In this document: positions 1 through 12,797 of the stretch, piece by piece
Layout of the letters: the number at the start of each line of letters is the position of its first letter
Numbering within the stretch: position 1 is the first letter of the stretch
Source: Usnea hakonensis
Lineage: Eukaryota > Ascomycota > Lecanoromycetes > Lecanorales > Parmeliaceae
NCBI GenBank assembly: GCA_013423325.1
Contig: BLJB01000010.1
Coordinates: forward strand, 210,880 to 274,879
Direction of reading: 5' to 3'
DNA length: 64,000 bases
Position numbers and translations under genes: made by a program
The notes under the pieces: model-generated
The model's database searches: none
What the model was told of the DNA's origin: nothing
The model's input: the letters and a program-made list of their open reading frames with translations, nothing else

Positions 1-622
1 CCAGAGTTGTGTGGTATTCCACCGAGTTCCAACCATTATCGCTACTCGAGAGAGACCGAACTTCCAGCGACGTATCCGTAGGAGAGGTTGCTAGGTTCTG
101 AGGGGGTAGATTCATGTCTGCTAGGCCGCTCGACATTGGATACATAAATTCGTTGGAGATGTCTTGCCAGTTGAACGGTATACTGCCGTCCATCTGGCCT
201 GCGATGGGCATATAAGCACTCGAGTCATACTGTACCTGAGGGACGTATTCTGTTGGTGAAGTCTGGAAGGGCATCGCGAAACCGGCGTCGGCGCCAAACT
301 GCTGAGGGAAGGTGTCCAATGGATAGGTAAACTGTTGGGCTTGAGTGTGCTGGTTGAGGCGCCAGTCTGGTATATAGGCCTGAGGTTGACTGATGGAGTG
401 GTCGAAGGCTTGGGATAGACTTTGTAGTGGAGTCGTTGACCGCTTCATGATATTGGAGGGGTTGGTGTTGGCGCTTTGGTGATGCGGTGCGGACCGTAAG
501 GCATTTGAGTCGGCTGGGATGGTGATGGGCCAGCTTACTCGCGAGGTGTATGGGTATGGCAGACCTCTTGGGTCGAAGTCGAAGTCGGCGAGGCCATCAG
601 CAGACAAATCCACGTCGACCAT
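1..622 (-). CDS. N-terminal fragment of a probable fungal regulatory protein (3' end outside window)
   Basis: An open frame on the minus strand begins with ATG at 622 (context CACCATGG) and runs to the window edge without a stop, giving about 207 residues. It is rich in Ser, Pro, Gln and Asp, starts MVDVDLSADGLADFDFD, has no membrane segment, and contains SLEVRSLSSSDNGWNSVEYH near its visible end. Such a disordered acidic/Gln-rich N-terminus is typical of fungal transcription factors, and the last motif resembles ones I associate with a Zn2Cys6 family, but no DNA-binding domain lies inside the window. Transcription-factor identity is therefore an inference. The 622-base frame has no intron and third positions favour C, which supports real coding. 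Confidence 0.65.
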   Translation of the reverse strand, partial: MVDVDLSADGLADFDFDPRGLPYPYTSRVSWPITIPADSNALRSAPHHQSANTNPSNIMKRSTTPLQSLSQAFDHSISQPQAYIPDWRLNQHTQAQQFTYPLDTFPQQFGADAGFAMPFQTSPTEYVPQVQYDSSAYMPIAGQMDGSIPFNWQDISNEFMYPMSSGLADMNLPPQNLATSPTDTSLEVRSLSSSDNGWNSVEYHTTL

Positions 623-2665
623 GGTGGGCGAGCGATGCCAAGGTGAACTTGTTGGGGAAATAGGATTATCGTGTCGAGGGAGGATCTAGAGGAAAGTGCA
701 CCATGATTCATGAGCAGCGGGTATGGGGTTGTCTGAAAGTCTGACCAAGAAAAATGAGGTGAGAATTGTAATAAGGCCTATAATAATAGTGGATAGTAGA
801 TGGTGGGATAGCGGAGAGCATCCGCGGGTGTGATTTGATTTTTGGGATTTTCTTGGGGGGGGGGTAGCCTTAGGTCAGTCAGTCAATCACCCGGGGGTGG
901 TTAGGGGAGGGGGGGTGTGGGTGTGGGAGGGAGGTGAGGTGGTTGGGGTTCAATTTCCAATTTCCCTCCTTCTCCTTCTTTTTCCTTCGATCACGTACTA
1001 TCTTTTTCCTTTCATCCTTCAAAAATCCCTCTTTCCCTTTCCCTGTCCATCCCAGCCCATCATTTTCCCTCGCAATAAAAGGAAGGAGAAAAGGAGAGGT
1101 GGTCGCGTTCCCCGGTGGTGTAGAGAGGCAAGAAGAGCGGTGAAGATGGAGCCAAAATGATAGGACGAATGATGCCAAGAAAAAGGTGGGGTAGGCGGTA
1201 GGCCGGGACTGACATTGGCTAGACAATAATTCAAGACTTGCAGGGTTAAGCCGTTCAGGGTTCAATCAACTAAAGTAAACCGGCTTTTGCGCCATGCCGA
1301 GGAAACAGAATAGTGGATTAAAGGAATAATAATAAGGAATATGCAGCTCGCTCGAGGGAGACATCTCCGCTTCTACTTGACCCTTTAGGTTACGCTTATA
1401 TTCTAGCTATCGGTAATGGTATACTCCGTAATGGTATGATGGTAGACAGTCTGTATCACCCAGGTATATCATCCCAATCCATCCCATCCAAATCAACAAC
1501 ACTCTACTTGATACTCTAATGATTAGAAATTTGGCTGCATAAGAGCATCTCACCATCTCCTCCTTGCTGCCTTTTTAAAACATAAAGCATGGACGGATAT
1601 AACATGGCCAAGATAACGGGTCCACGCACGAACAGAGTGTTCATATCCCTTTCCAATTTCCACATGCATGATGAAAATCACGAGTATCGCCGTACCGCCA
1701 ATTGCTCCATCTAACCCCTATCCCCTTGCAGCGTGCAACCACTGAAACATTACAATCATGTCTTGCTTCCCAAAGCAAAGACATCCTCGTTGACCATGAT
1801 GGGCAGACACTAATCAAACAATCTCAGTAATCCGGATTGAAAAGGATTCAAATGAACAATCAGACCCCCCACACCCGAGACCAAAGGATTGCAGACGGCT
1901 CTGCAAGTGCTGACATGATGGGCGGGCTATAAAGATGGTGCCCACCAGAATCAATGGCGTTGGGTAAGCCGAATCAAACAAGAACGATGTATCTTCCCGA
2001 AAATACTGGGCAGGGCTCAAAGGCAGCGTCCCGGCCACTGCGTACACCAGTGGCTTAGACGTTTTCGTATACGTATTGCGAAGATGTCGAAACGCATCGA
2101 AAGTGAACGAATGTGGGTTTGTCGTTTTAAATAATCTACTCATGGTGGCTAGTCTCATGCTGCCTGGATTCGATGATGTCGGAAATTCATCTGGATGTAA
2201 CCTAAAGTAGAATCTTGGTACTCGTACCTGTCGGCATGTCCTAGCTACATTTTGCTTTGTCAGTGAGGTGCATGCTACTGTGCTTACCGAGTACATCGTC
2301 ATAGTTGTATCTCCCATTGTGAAGAGACTAGGTAAATCATGATGAGATTATTAGAGTTATGATACTGGCAAGGTAGAATAATACAATGCAAGATGCATTC
2401 TGTACATGGAGGTCAAATTTCTGCATCAGTCGAGGTATCTTACCTTGCTTTGAGGCTTACTCTACTCTAGCCTTGTAGGGCTGGGATTTTTCGTCTTTGT
2501 TCTACTCTACGCCATCAGGTACTCGTACTCGAGCCCACACAGAATTAGAAAAATTGAAGAAATTCATAGCGACAAGAAATCACACTCATTTTACGCCTTC
2601 CCGGCCATGATGAGAATCATGCAGGAAGTCTAGCAAGCACTTCTCCGCTTCCTTGAGTACTAGGA
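623..2665. other. Intergenic, no convincing gene
   Basis: About 2 kb upstream of both flanking, divergently transcribed genes. The first 500 bases are purine/pyrimidine-skewed (G runs near 855-940, pyrimidine-rich 960-1060), as in fungal 5' leader regions. A minus-strand frame at 1814-2317 contains a plausible small intron (donor GTAAGC, branch CTGAC) but no recognisable protein. Nothing else stands out. Confidence 0.5.
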
Positions 2666-4509
2666 ATGAAGGTAAAGCCAAAACGGTCCAAGATCATATT
2701 CCAAGGTCGTAGATCTGCCCAGGGGCACCTTACGAATGGTGTCTCGAAGGCTACTGAAGGCAATACGTCCTGGGAAATGACGTCCATTGACAACGTGGTT
2801 CCGTCAGATCTCGAGGAGCAGGTCGAGTCACTACCGCGCGATAGCCTCGACCAAATGACTCTACGTAACCGAGGCATCATGAAAAGCAGCGTCACAGATG
2901 GTTCTCAAGTACCTGAGCTGTTCACATCCTTACCTCCTATCAGAGACCCTTTAGTCACAGACACATCTCTTTCGCAAGATGAGACAGCCGAGGACTGTCT
3001 ACCATTTCATGATGGCACCGACGGAAGCTTATTTGATCTCAATTCAAAAGGCATTCCTAGACTGAGAAGAGCACACCACGTGAAATTCCTGACCAATGCG
3101 ATTCAGAATGCAAAGTACATTGCTTATGATCCTCAACGGCCATGGCTGGTTTACTGGTGTTTGACTGGTCTCGGTGTCCTCGGCGAAAACTTGGAGGAAT
3201 GGCGTGACAGAGTTCTGGATACCTTTTCGCCTTTGCAGAATCCAAGGGGAGGCTTTGGTGGAGGTCATGGCCAGATATCGCACGCTGCACCTTCTTATGC
3301 GGTCGTTCTGAGTCTTGCCATGGTTGGTGACAGCGAGAGCTTAGACATGATTGACAGACGAACATTGTGAGTAGTCCTAGGGGCTTGAAGCGAGAGGATA
3401 ATGACAGAATGTCTTTCGTTCTTAGATGGAGATGGCTTGGCGAGCTAAAGCAAAGCGATGGCGGGTTTAGGATGAGTGTTGGTGGAGAGGAAGATGTACG
3501 GTAAGGCCTCCAGAGGATGGATCTCAACGATCAATGCTTATAAATATAGGGGAGCATATTGTGCAATGACCATCATTTCTTTGCTCGCAATACCCCTCGA
3601 ACTTCCACCGAACGCTCCCTCGAGAGCGACAGGATTTACTTCGTTTTTAGATGGGCTACCGGAGTACCTATCACGTTGTACGAATGCTTGCTCAAGTTCC
3701 AGATGCTCTAAATTAATCTATGAAGCTAGGCCAAACATTCGAGGGTGGGATATCTGGTGCCCCGCAGACTGAAGCTCATGGCGCTTATGCATTCTGTGTG
3801 CTTGCATGCTTGTGCATTCTCGGGCCACCCCATGAAATAATTCCGAAGTACGCTGGTACTTACCGCTACCTGAAATGAACGGATCGCTGATGAATTAAAG
3901 ATATTTGAATCTACCACTACTAATGTCTTGGCTCTCCGCACGACAATACGCACCAGAGGGCGGCTTCTCAGGTAGGACCAATAAGCTTGTAGATGGATGC
4001 TACAGCCACTGGGTCGGCGGCTGCTGGCCCCTGATCGAAGCGGCCTTGAATGGACCTCAAACATCGGTCTCGATCGATTGGCCAAGAGCCTCAAACCTGT
4101 ACAGCAAAGAAGGGCTGAGTCGATACATCCTTTCGTGCTGTCAAAAAGATAGCGGGGGGTTCAGAGACAAACCTAGCACGTAAGTAACGTCACCGAAACG
4201 CCACGCGGGGCGAGGTTGACAGCGCTTTTCAGGTTTCCGGACTCATATCATTCGTGTTATGTATTGGCAGGGCTGAGCTCCACACAGTATCACAACTACT
4301 TCAACAGCCAATTTGATGACGTGACTTCTGACGCACTTGGCTGGGCTCTGGGGTGGAGCTCTTCAAGGATCGTCGCTGGATTTGAGAGCGGTGATGAGGA
4401 AATTGTTGGTGCAGAAGATAGGCTTGAACCTCTGCATCCGATTTTTGTAATTCCATTCACTGCTGTAGAACGGTGTTCCCAGCAATTCAGTCAGAAGACA
4501 GGGTTTTGA
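2666..4509 (+). CDS. RAM1: Protein farnesyltransferase subunit beta
   Basis: Catalytic beta subunit of the heterodimer that attaches farnesyl to CaaX cysteines of Ras, a-factor-like pheromones and similar proteins in the cytosol. Six exons fit in frame: 2666-3366, 3426-3500, 3550-3677, 3730-3847, 3901-4179, 4233-4509 (525 residues). Prenyltransferase alpha-alpha repeats are visible: GGFGGGHGQISHAAPSYA, QSDGGFRM, DVRGAYCAM, TFEGGISGAPQTEAHGAYA, PEGGFSGRTNKLVDGCYSHW and PDSYHSCYVLAGLS. The predicted zinc ligands D372 and C374 (VDGCYSHW) and H440 (SYHSCY) are present. The N-terminal ~130 residues are a poorly conserved extension; residues from about LRRAHHVKFL onward match the family. Flanking genes are unrelated. 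Confidence 0.95.
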
Positions 4510-6766
4510 AAGGTTGATCCTGAACAGCCAACTCGTTCAATATGTGCCTCTTCATGAATGATTTGTATTTCCAAGGTTAATTTCAGCATGAGGAGAGGCA
4601 GGAGGCAGCATGTATTATCTTCGGTGAGTTCTTATAAGAGTCTCAAGAGACACTCGAAAGTGTGTAAAGTTCAGAAGAGCGTATGCAAGCGCCAAGACTT
4701 ATCCTTTTCGGTACTAGCTTGAAAAAACTGGGTTTTTGACCCGGCTTGAGTTTGACTTCACCTCCAAAAATGCGGAGACTTCCTCGCAGATTGAATCTAG
4801 AAAGTGGTATCCTTGGATCCTTGGGAGATACCGTATGCACGATCATCTTTGCTCAGCTTCCATGCTTGCTGATGATTCCTCCAGAAGTCTGATTCTCGCT
4901 AGCCTTGGGCCCTTGAGGAATGACGAGCCTGGTCAGATCATCTTACCGCCGATGGGGAGAAACGGCTCGATGCAGGGCCTACTTAGCTGCATAACATGGT
5001 ATAAACGGGCGCGCCGTCTTCTTCGCCCCCACTGGCCATTAGTAGCTAACACATACGTAGGCAAGGTAGTATCCTACGGATAATATTGAAGCGCTGTCGG
5101 GCTTTTAGGTCGGAAAATTCGATCGAGGGACCCTTTTGTCCATATCCTGGACAATTATTGCTCAAGGCTTCACAGTAGCACGGAATTCGAAACCGCGAAA
5201 AAGCATAAGAAACGGCATATCTTTATTCTCTGTCGTTGATTGGGACGGAACTTTATCGTTTACATCGTCGATTACCACGGGTGACGATGCCGGGAAGGAT
5301 GATGAAGACGTTGCATAGACCAGTAAGCTACGAATTACACTTCGAGTTCGTCCGAGTCGAATAGCCGTTCTCGGCCTCCAACGCATACCTCCCTGCACCC
5401 TCAAACGCATTGCCAACTCATCAAGCGTGCATAGATCAGTGAGCATGGCAGCACGCCCGACTTATTTGAGTTTGCCAAATTTTGACTGCAGCGTCAGCGT
5501 GATTAAATTTTGCAATGAATAATAATAGCTTCGGAACGTTTTGACGACCCCAGGTTAGCGACAGGGGAGCAAAGAAACCACGCAGCTGGGATATCCCAAT
5601 CATGTTAAGCTCGAGTGCTAATTAAGCGCAACGAGCGCCGCCGAGGTTTACCTAGGTCTTGGGCTCAGAATTCCCTTGAAAATTTGCATGGCCTGGCGAT
5701 AGAAGCCTGGGTTGTTTGGACTTCGCTTTTACGCTCTCCAAGGATTGGCCACTCGTTGGTCTGTGCTCGATGGAGGATCTTCGCACGAAAGACAACGCAA
5801 ATAAGACAACGCAAATATGCCTGACCGAGATTCCTCTCGCATTAGCCAGAGGGGTCAAAACACGAACTGCAGAAGTCATTATCCCAGAAGTATATAAGCA
5901 CCTGATCTTGCGGGGTCGATACTTATTTACCTCTTACATCTACCTATGAGAATGCTCCGTCATTGAACCAGGCGTCTTGGTTGCCACTGACGCGCATCTT
6001 TAGTGTGGAGACGGGGCATAAAATATCAGCGGCATCTGCACGTCAATCATCGCCGCTCCTTACCTTGATCGCTCCAGACATTGATTTCATAGGTCAATGG
6101 CTCCTCACGTCGGGCCCTAGAAGCTCTCACTGGTAAAACGTGCGCCAGCGCATCGTCGCGTGAGTTAGCATGAGCCGCAGACGTCGACAATGCTGCCAGA
6201 AGTACCCTACCAGTGCTGGCCGAGTATCTTCCTTCTCCACTTTGTTATTGACTCTTTTGTGGATCGATCTGGCAGTGATATATAGCTGCCACTCGAGGCT
6301 GCATTTCACAGATCCAGGTTTCCTCTATGCACCAAATATTCTCCGGACTGCATTTTTCATTAGTAGATTGGCATCGCACCTGGAAACTGCAAGCAAGCGT
6401 TTCAAACATAGCAGAGTGACCGTTTCAAACTTGGTTCAACATCTTGTCTGCTACGGATTCATACAGGGAGGGTACATTGGGCACCAACGCTCCTGATAGC
6501 CAACTGGAGCTTTCACCAAAAAAAAAAGTCAATTGCTAGTCAATCCCGAGCTTTCGTTTTCCGGCACACCTCCCACCCTCGGATCCACACCACCATCGCG
6601 GCTATGTATTACCAGGAGTATCTATCCAGTCAGTCATCTCCTTTGTGTTTGCGACTTGTGATTTTACATTGCTGCCCATTCCTCACCACCCATCTCACTT
6701 GATCGCCGATGTACTGGTAGGATACTATGCCTCCTTATTTTCTCCATACACTGTGGCGCTTGCGTG
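4510..6766. other. Intergenic, no convincing gene
   Basis: Short open frames on both strands (for example 4736-5083 and 6170-6496, plus) show neither recognisable domains nor convincing splice structure. A 14-base unit, AAGACAACGCAAAT, occurs twice in tandem near 5790-5818. The last 250 bases are probably promoter and leader of the next gene. I see nothing else. Confidence 0.5.
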
Positions 6767-7407
6767 ATGCCTCCATTCAATCCTTCCCACTGCCAGTAAT
6801 CTGGGTTTGATTGGGCGTACCAATTTTCTGTTCGCCATTTCGTCCAACCTACTTTACTTTGGATTGAAGGAGATTGGACCCAGCTTTGCTAAGCTTCGGG
6901 GACCCGTCACTGATACTGTTTCAATTAGATCTATGCCACCGTCGCCAATGGCCGGAGCCTCTCTACAGGTTGTTCCGAACAGGACCCGGCTTCATCTGTG
7001 TTGCACGTGTCAACAATCGCGAGTATCAAACTGATACGATACATGAGAATGAACGCCTGGCCCAGGAGAATGCTGCTATGCGGGCGTATCTCATCTGTCA
7101 AAACTTCTCCAAGAGCGACGGCATGTATCCAACTGGTCACAAAGGCCGGAGAGGAGGAGATGTCGTTCAAGGGTTGCCAGTCGCCATAGGACAGGAGAGG
7201 ATGAGCGTCTACACGGACGATTCAAGGAGTAGCGGAAGTCGGAGCGGCGGTAGTAGCCCTACGACTGCTGAGAGTGGCCATTTTTATGGCAGCTCCTATG
7301 GGAGCCAAACCTACGGGGGTAACCGTAGGCTCAGCTCCGGAAGTGGGGTCGGAAGTGGAGGTGGCTACACTAGCAAGTCCTCGAGACATCGGAGCGGGCG
7401 CCGTTGA
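6767..7407 (+). CDS. Conserved fungal protein of unknown function
   Basis: The main exon (about 6894-7407) encodes DPSLILFQLDLCHRRQWPEP, then VNNREYQTD, a stretch of Ala/Leu-rich helix (AQENAAMRAYLICQNFS) and SDGMYPTGH, followed by a Ser/Gly/Tyr-rich tail. The pattern is one I recognise from hypothetical proteins widespread in Pezizomycotina; the beta-beta-helix appearance recalls a small nucleic-acid-binding fold, but that is inference. No in-frame ATG exists close to the block, so a first exon is needed. One reading that keeps frame is 6767-6795 joined to 6894-7407 (180 residues); an alternative ATG at 6727 in another frame is possible. The start is therefore uncertain although the body is well supported. 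Confidence 0.7.
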
Positions 7408-8089
7408 GCTTCTCCATTGGCGTACAATCTCACCCACCCGGAAACCTGGTTTCGAATGCACATCTTTCCTTCTGGCAATTTTACGATCTTTTCAAATGCG
7501 ACATTGATGACATAATGACCGACACGACCTAGACTTAATTGATTACGAGAGGGGCTTGCTAAGGGTTGAGAGATCGAAAACATTCATAGCGGAAGCGTTG
7601 CATCTTCTTCCTTTCTCGCGGAAGAGGTCATCATCACTTTGAGCATCCTGGAGCGTGCATTTCGAACAATGTTTGAGTGTCGAGTTTCTCAATTTAACCA
7701 CTACTTGTGTGATGCATAGCGACGGTTGAGGGGTTGGAAGGCCTCAAGCCTTAGTCAGAAACATCTAGAAGTCTTAATAACGAAGTTCTTGAATGCACTC
7801 TTCAATCTTGTCATACACAGCAACCGCGACTCTGGCTCGATCAAGGAGTAAAGGTACGCCGGCTACTTGCGTTTCGTCTTACTAAGGTATTTTGATAGTA
7901 TGGAAAGGGGGTCAGCCCTATGGCTTCGCACTTGCTTGAAGCAAGTTTTTTGAGGTGGCTTCTTTCGCGTCAAGCTTGGTCTTTAATACATAGTACACGT
8001 AAATAATCTTGTTCATATTCTTCTGCGCTTCTGGTTATGCCTTGCAACTTAATCCCACCTGCTTCTCGCATCCTGCAGAGTACGGCAAC
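7408..8089. other. Intergenic between two tandem genes
   Basis: 3' flank of the preceding gene and probable promoter of the uniporter gene. No frame or repeat of note. Confidence 0.5.
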
Positions 8090-9713
8090 ATGCAAAAGCT
8101 ACCCTCGCGGGCACTCTTTTCCCCGAGGTTACTTTTGACTCCAAAAAGCTTTGCCCTGTGCAGCAGACACCTACATCCTTCAGCCATCGATCGCTCGATA
8201 GGAAAAGACCAGCTAGCATTACAGAGCTCCTCATACCAATCTACAAAACAGACGTGCCTACAAGTCTTTCCGGGACTACACCGGATAACGCAAATCAGAA
8301 GAGAGTCGACGGTAGAAAGAGCCATTGGCCAGCAAAAAGAGAAGCAGAACAAAGCACCATGGCATCGAGAAGGCTCAGATTTGCCTCCAGTCGCGCGCCA
8401 GCGTTCTGCTGGGGCCATGATCAAAGGTAGCGAATCCCTTTGCGTGCGTCTACCGTGACTGATCTGAGACTTAGGAAAGCTGTTGACAACCCCTTCTCGC
8501 CTTCTCAAGCTCATCCTACCTCTCACCACTCTCGATAAAAACTCTGACCGAAAAGATGTGGAGCCCCTAGCTCTTCTGGTACACCCTCAACAGCCTTTGT
8601 CATATCTGGAGCGCCTCATACAATCTGAGCTACCTTCAGTCAAGAACGACAAAGGAGAAGAGAAAGTCCCAGCGGTTCACTTTAGAGCAGAAGACTCTCA
8701 ACAAGATGCGGTTGAGCCTACGGAGAAAAAGCCAGATGAGACTCCAGAGGACATGTACGAGGACGCAGAAGGCGAGATGGAGGAGACCAGATTTGAAGGT
8801 CGGACTGAAAGGACAGGAAAGCTGGTTAAGAAGTCTACTGAAAATAACGCACAGCTAGGTGATGGAGGAGTGGAAAGCTATAGTGGTCTAGGCCATGAAG
8901 GACCCTCGGCCGGACATGACTCCAGGAAATTCGTTCGTTGGTCATCCTCAACGGAGGTTGGCGACTTCATACGTGATGCTGCTCGAGGAAAAGAATTTGC
9001 CGTAGAGATTGAAGGAGCCCCTCAGCAGATCAAGGTTGGAGTGCCATCTTTCAACGATCGAACACACTATTTGCGGTCAAGGCTACGGAAAACTGCTAGC
9101 AAAATCATAGATCTGGCGGCAGTCAAGAAAGAATGCGACCTACAAGCACACAAAGGTGCCCAGAGGGTGGCAGTGGGAGGTGCAGCAGTCCTGGTCGGTT
9201 ATTGGTACGTAGTCTACCGACTGACGTTCGAGACCGATCTTGGTAAGCTAAAAGCCTACGGCTCCTGAGAGCAGATGAAGCTCACAAGGAAATCACAGGT
9301 TGGGATACAATGGAGCCGGTAACGGTGAGTCTGAGGGTTTCACTTATCTAGAGCCGATTCTGACTATGAACAAGTACCTTGTCGGCCTCTCCACCCTTAT
9401 CTGCGGTTATCTTTGGTTTCTCTACCACAACAGAGAGGTATCCTACCGCTCAGCACTTAACCTGACCATTAGCCGCCGTCAGACGAAGCTATATCAACAA
9501 AAAGGCTTCGACAACCAAAGATGGGACACCCTGATTGAAGAGGCCAATGGATATCGGAAAGAGATTAAGCAGATAGCAAGCGAGTACGACGTTGACTGGG
9601 ATGAAACCCAAGACGAGAAGGATGAGAGGGTTACAGAGGCTATGAGGAAGGTTCGAAACGATAGGACTTTGGAGCGGAAAGAAAAGAAGAAAAAGGAGGA
9701 CGAGGATGACTAG
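8090..9713 (+). CDS. MCU: Mitochondrial calcium uniporter, pore-forming subunit
   Basis: Pore subunit for Ca2+ uptake across the inner mitochondrial membrane. Four exons join in frame: 8090-8426, 8475-9242, 9299-9324 (26 bases) and 9375-9713, giving 489 residues. The N-terminus MQKLPSRALFSPRLLLTP is a good mitochondrial presequence (basic, Ser/Leu-rich), which is why I chose ATG 8090 over the in-frame upstream TTG at 8009. The MCU N-terminal domain is followed by the two membrane segments (around VAVGGAAVLVGYWYVVYRLTF and YLVGLSTLICGYLWFLYHNR) that flank the pore motif WDTMEPVT at about 370-377, which carries the selectivity-filter D and E. A Lys/Glu-rich coiled tail ends the protein. The pore motif is assembled across two exon junctions, which supports the splice model. 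Confidence 0.95.
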
Positions 9714-10682
9714 ATGCCTATGGTCAGGCGGTTGCACAAGCGGAATCGCCCACAAGACCTTTCTGGACCCCTTGTATATATCTCTGCATGGCGCCGGAGG
9801 AGTCTTACGGGAGGAGCCAGTTCCGGGAACAAGCTCCAAAGATAACCAGCTATTTTTGGTAGACATGATAAGGCAGCACTAGAAGAACCGCTTACGACAG
9901 CGACATCTACGAAGCTCAACGACGTCCAACCCTCTTCCCTTGGGAGAATTACTCCGGTTTCGTCTAAGAAACCTTTGACGAGGATTGGGGAAATACTCGT
10001 TCTAGATGCTACTATCGGAGTGATCTCTTTGCGATAATTAGAGCGCCTCTGGGATCTATGGGAGGAATGCCCAGGGAGAAAATGTGATATATCCAATCTC
10101 TGCATGTGCTTTGAGGAATTCACTCCTGAGACTCCCTTCTATAATCTGCATAGACTTTTGGTGTTCGGATTATCCTCGGAGGATTGAACGAGTCTTGACG
10201 TTTTGTCAATCACTTGCTTCCTGCCTTCTGAAACCTGCCATTAGCTTGCAATTTGCATAACCCAATCAGCCTCACCCTTTGTGTTACGCATCATACAATC
10301 TCAGATTTCCATGATGTCGTGAGACATGGCTCTCCCAAGGACTTTCAGGTCACGTGTCCGAAGATTCCACTGTTTTTCCACGTATTGAATTCACGCCTAT
10401 GAACAGGAAGTCGGTCTTGAATAAGTAACCAATTCGAACGACTGGCCTCTAAGCAGAAGTAAGTAGCACAGGAACTTCCGAATGGCCCCATCTTCGATGA
10501 ATTGCTTGTATTTATTCAGAATCAAATCAAGCGCACTTCGTCGAAATACTCGAGCTTCGAACTTGAACTTGATCAGCTGCTTGGGACAGTGAACCATTGC
10601 AGGCAAGAGAAAGACGAGAAAGCCTTGACTAGGGAGGGGCAGTAAGGCTTTCTGTTGCACTAGGTTCTAGACATAGCAGCTC
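9714..10682. other. Intergenic, no convincing gene
   Basis: Downstream flank of the uniporter gene. Minus-strand frames (for example 9710-10123) overlap the uniporter end and lack any recognisable domain. No structured repeat seen. Confidence 0.45.
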
Positions 10683-12729
10683 GTGTTTTCTGCGCTTGTT
10701 CTGCCCGTTCGAAGACATCGACAAGGAACGCCGGTCACAACTTGTCAAGAACACTCCCGATCGCAGTCCTTATTAGTCTTGAATGCCTCGACGGCGTCAC
10801 AGCAATCATCGTGGCAAGAAAATCTAGAGGAGCTGCTTCCGCCGCTCAAGAATCCAGTGCGGGGGCCTCTTCATCTGAAGCTGCTTCTGCCCCGGATATT
10901 CTCGCATTGACCAAAAAACTCCGCTGTAATGAATGCCTGGACTCCCAACAACAAGGGGTTACTTCTATGACGAGGAAGTCCCAAATAACGAATCGGAGAA
11001 GCTTCAAAACCGGCTCTCCATTCCACCCAAGAGAATGGCCGGGAACTTCGATGTGGACATGATCCAAAATATTGCCAGCGAGCGAGCCGAAATGCGTCGA
11101 TGAGAATGGATGGCTTCGACGCCTGGGTGTGGAGAAAATCTATCTGCTTCCCCTACGACTGCCTGGGCAAATCCCTATGTCAAACAATCGTAGCGCTACC
11201 CTTCCTTGGAGACCTATTCACGACAAGAGATCATAATGAGACGCCTACTTACAGCGCAAATTGGCGTTGCTTAGACCAAGCGCTAAGGGAAAAGGTTTGA
11301 CTAGCAAAGCATGGTGTGAGGTCAAATGCAATGACGAAGGCATGCAGGAGTGACCACCTCTTTAATGGAGCTACTGGCCTTTGTCGAACCGATCGACAGG
11401 TACTGTCCCTGTTTCTGAACTAAGAGAGAGATGGCTTGGTGATGAAAATACGAATTTGTAAGGGCTGCAGGGTGCCGCAGTGACTAAGTCGTTCATTGAA
11501 TCAGCCATGCAAGGTCAGGATCAATTCGTCGAGTTGCCGACTGGGCGGAAAATAGCTGAGTTAACCATCACAAGCCTTGGGACGCCATCGCTACGGAAGC
11601 GGATGAGGAACTCCTCCTGTTGGGCACAGAGATAGCGAGGTGGAACGTCGATGAGGGCCAAACCATCCATGTGATGACAGGATTATTGGACTACTTTGCA
11701 AGACTGCTGAGTCGAGATTCGAGGGTTTGGAGGCAGCGGATAGAATTGGACTCGAAGGCCCAATGCAAACTCGCTATTGTTGAATTCCAGGTAGATTGGC
11801 AGTCTCAAACATGCTGCATCGAATCTTGCATCTGCTATCAAGCAAAAGCTCAGGCGCCAGAGGAATCAAATGGATGACGCTATCGGAAATCATTGAGGGT
11901 CGGCCCCAGGTACTGCGGGCGCTGGAAAGGAAAAGGAAGAGAACTCTAAGACAGTGACCGAGCGTAAGCTTCCTGCGGAGAGCGAGAAGGTGAAAGGAGA
12001 TGCAAAGGAGGAATATCACGAGACTTCATTTCCGGGAATGAATCCATGTCCCCTGCGGATCAGGACCTGAAGACACGCAAGTTTGTGGAGAGTGTGACAA
12101 ACGCATTGAACCCTAGATGCAAGTGATAGGGGGTGCAAAGGTCTTTGTGCTCCGGAAGGAAAGGTCGTAGCCCTGGCTGCCTCGATGGAGCATATTTGCA
12201 CTTCTGGCAAATCGATCTAGTCACTCATGGAAGAGCTCTGGAGCCCGTCTTGCGTTACTGTGATAAGGAATCAAAAACGGTAAAGGATAAGAAAAAAGGA
12301 TTCAGAGCATTCAAGGATACCGTGTCCAAGATCGCTGGGGAGATCAATAGGATTGACACGCCATTGAATGTTGTTGTCAAAGAACCCTTGAGAATGTTCA
12401 TAGATCTTGGTGACAGGGTTTTATTTCACGGGCCAGCGGCCGCTTTGACCAAGGAATTCCAAACCTGGCTGGAAAGTGGAAACGACCATCTAGGAAGGTT
12501 GTTTGAAGGAGGGCTTGCTATGATGAATCACAGGGGCCAAAGCCATGTCCTCGATTGCGCTATACAATATTGCTTGAACCATCTTGTTCCTTCCGAGTAT
12601 ACCAACCCACAGAAATACCAGCCACCGGTACATACTATCTCAAAATGCACAAAATGCAACACCGATAAAAATCTACAGTCCAAAGACTCAGCAAGCCGCC
12701 CATCAGTGACAGCAACACGCGCTCGATGA
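10683..12729 (+). pseudogene. Decayed coding remnants of unknown origin
   Basis: Protein-like stretches occur on the plus strand but change frame and meet stops. One frame reads like protein around 10940-11100 (for example YFYDEEVPNNESEKLQNRL and MAGNFDVDMIQNIASERAEM), continues in another frame after 11100 (GWLRRLGVEKIYLLPL), and further blocks appear at 11620-11877 and 12133-12729 (WQIDLVTHGRALEPVL; TKEFQTWLESGNDHLGRLF). Introns with good signals do not restore one continuous frame. The simplest reading is one or two genes broken by frameshifts and stops; the last block (198 residues, one frame) might alternatively be a real short gene. I do not recognise the family. Confidence 0.35.
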
Positions 12730-12797
12730 TAAAAACAACGTCCAGCCGCCGTGTCATCTTTTCAAGCATGCATCCAAAATATAGCTTGACCTCTTTC

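Noticed and set aside
1814..2317. Minus-strand 167-residue frame with a small intron-like segment
   Set aside because: Splice-like signals exist but neither the spliced nor the unspliced product resembles a known protein, and composition is not clearly coding.
4736..5083. 115-residue plus-strand frame after the farnesyltransferase gene
   Set aside because: No recognisable content, and surrounding sequence shows no supporting exons.
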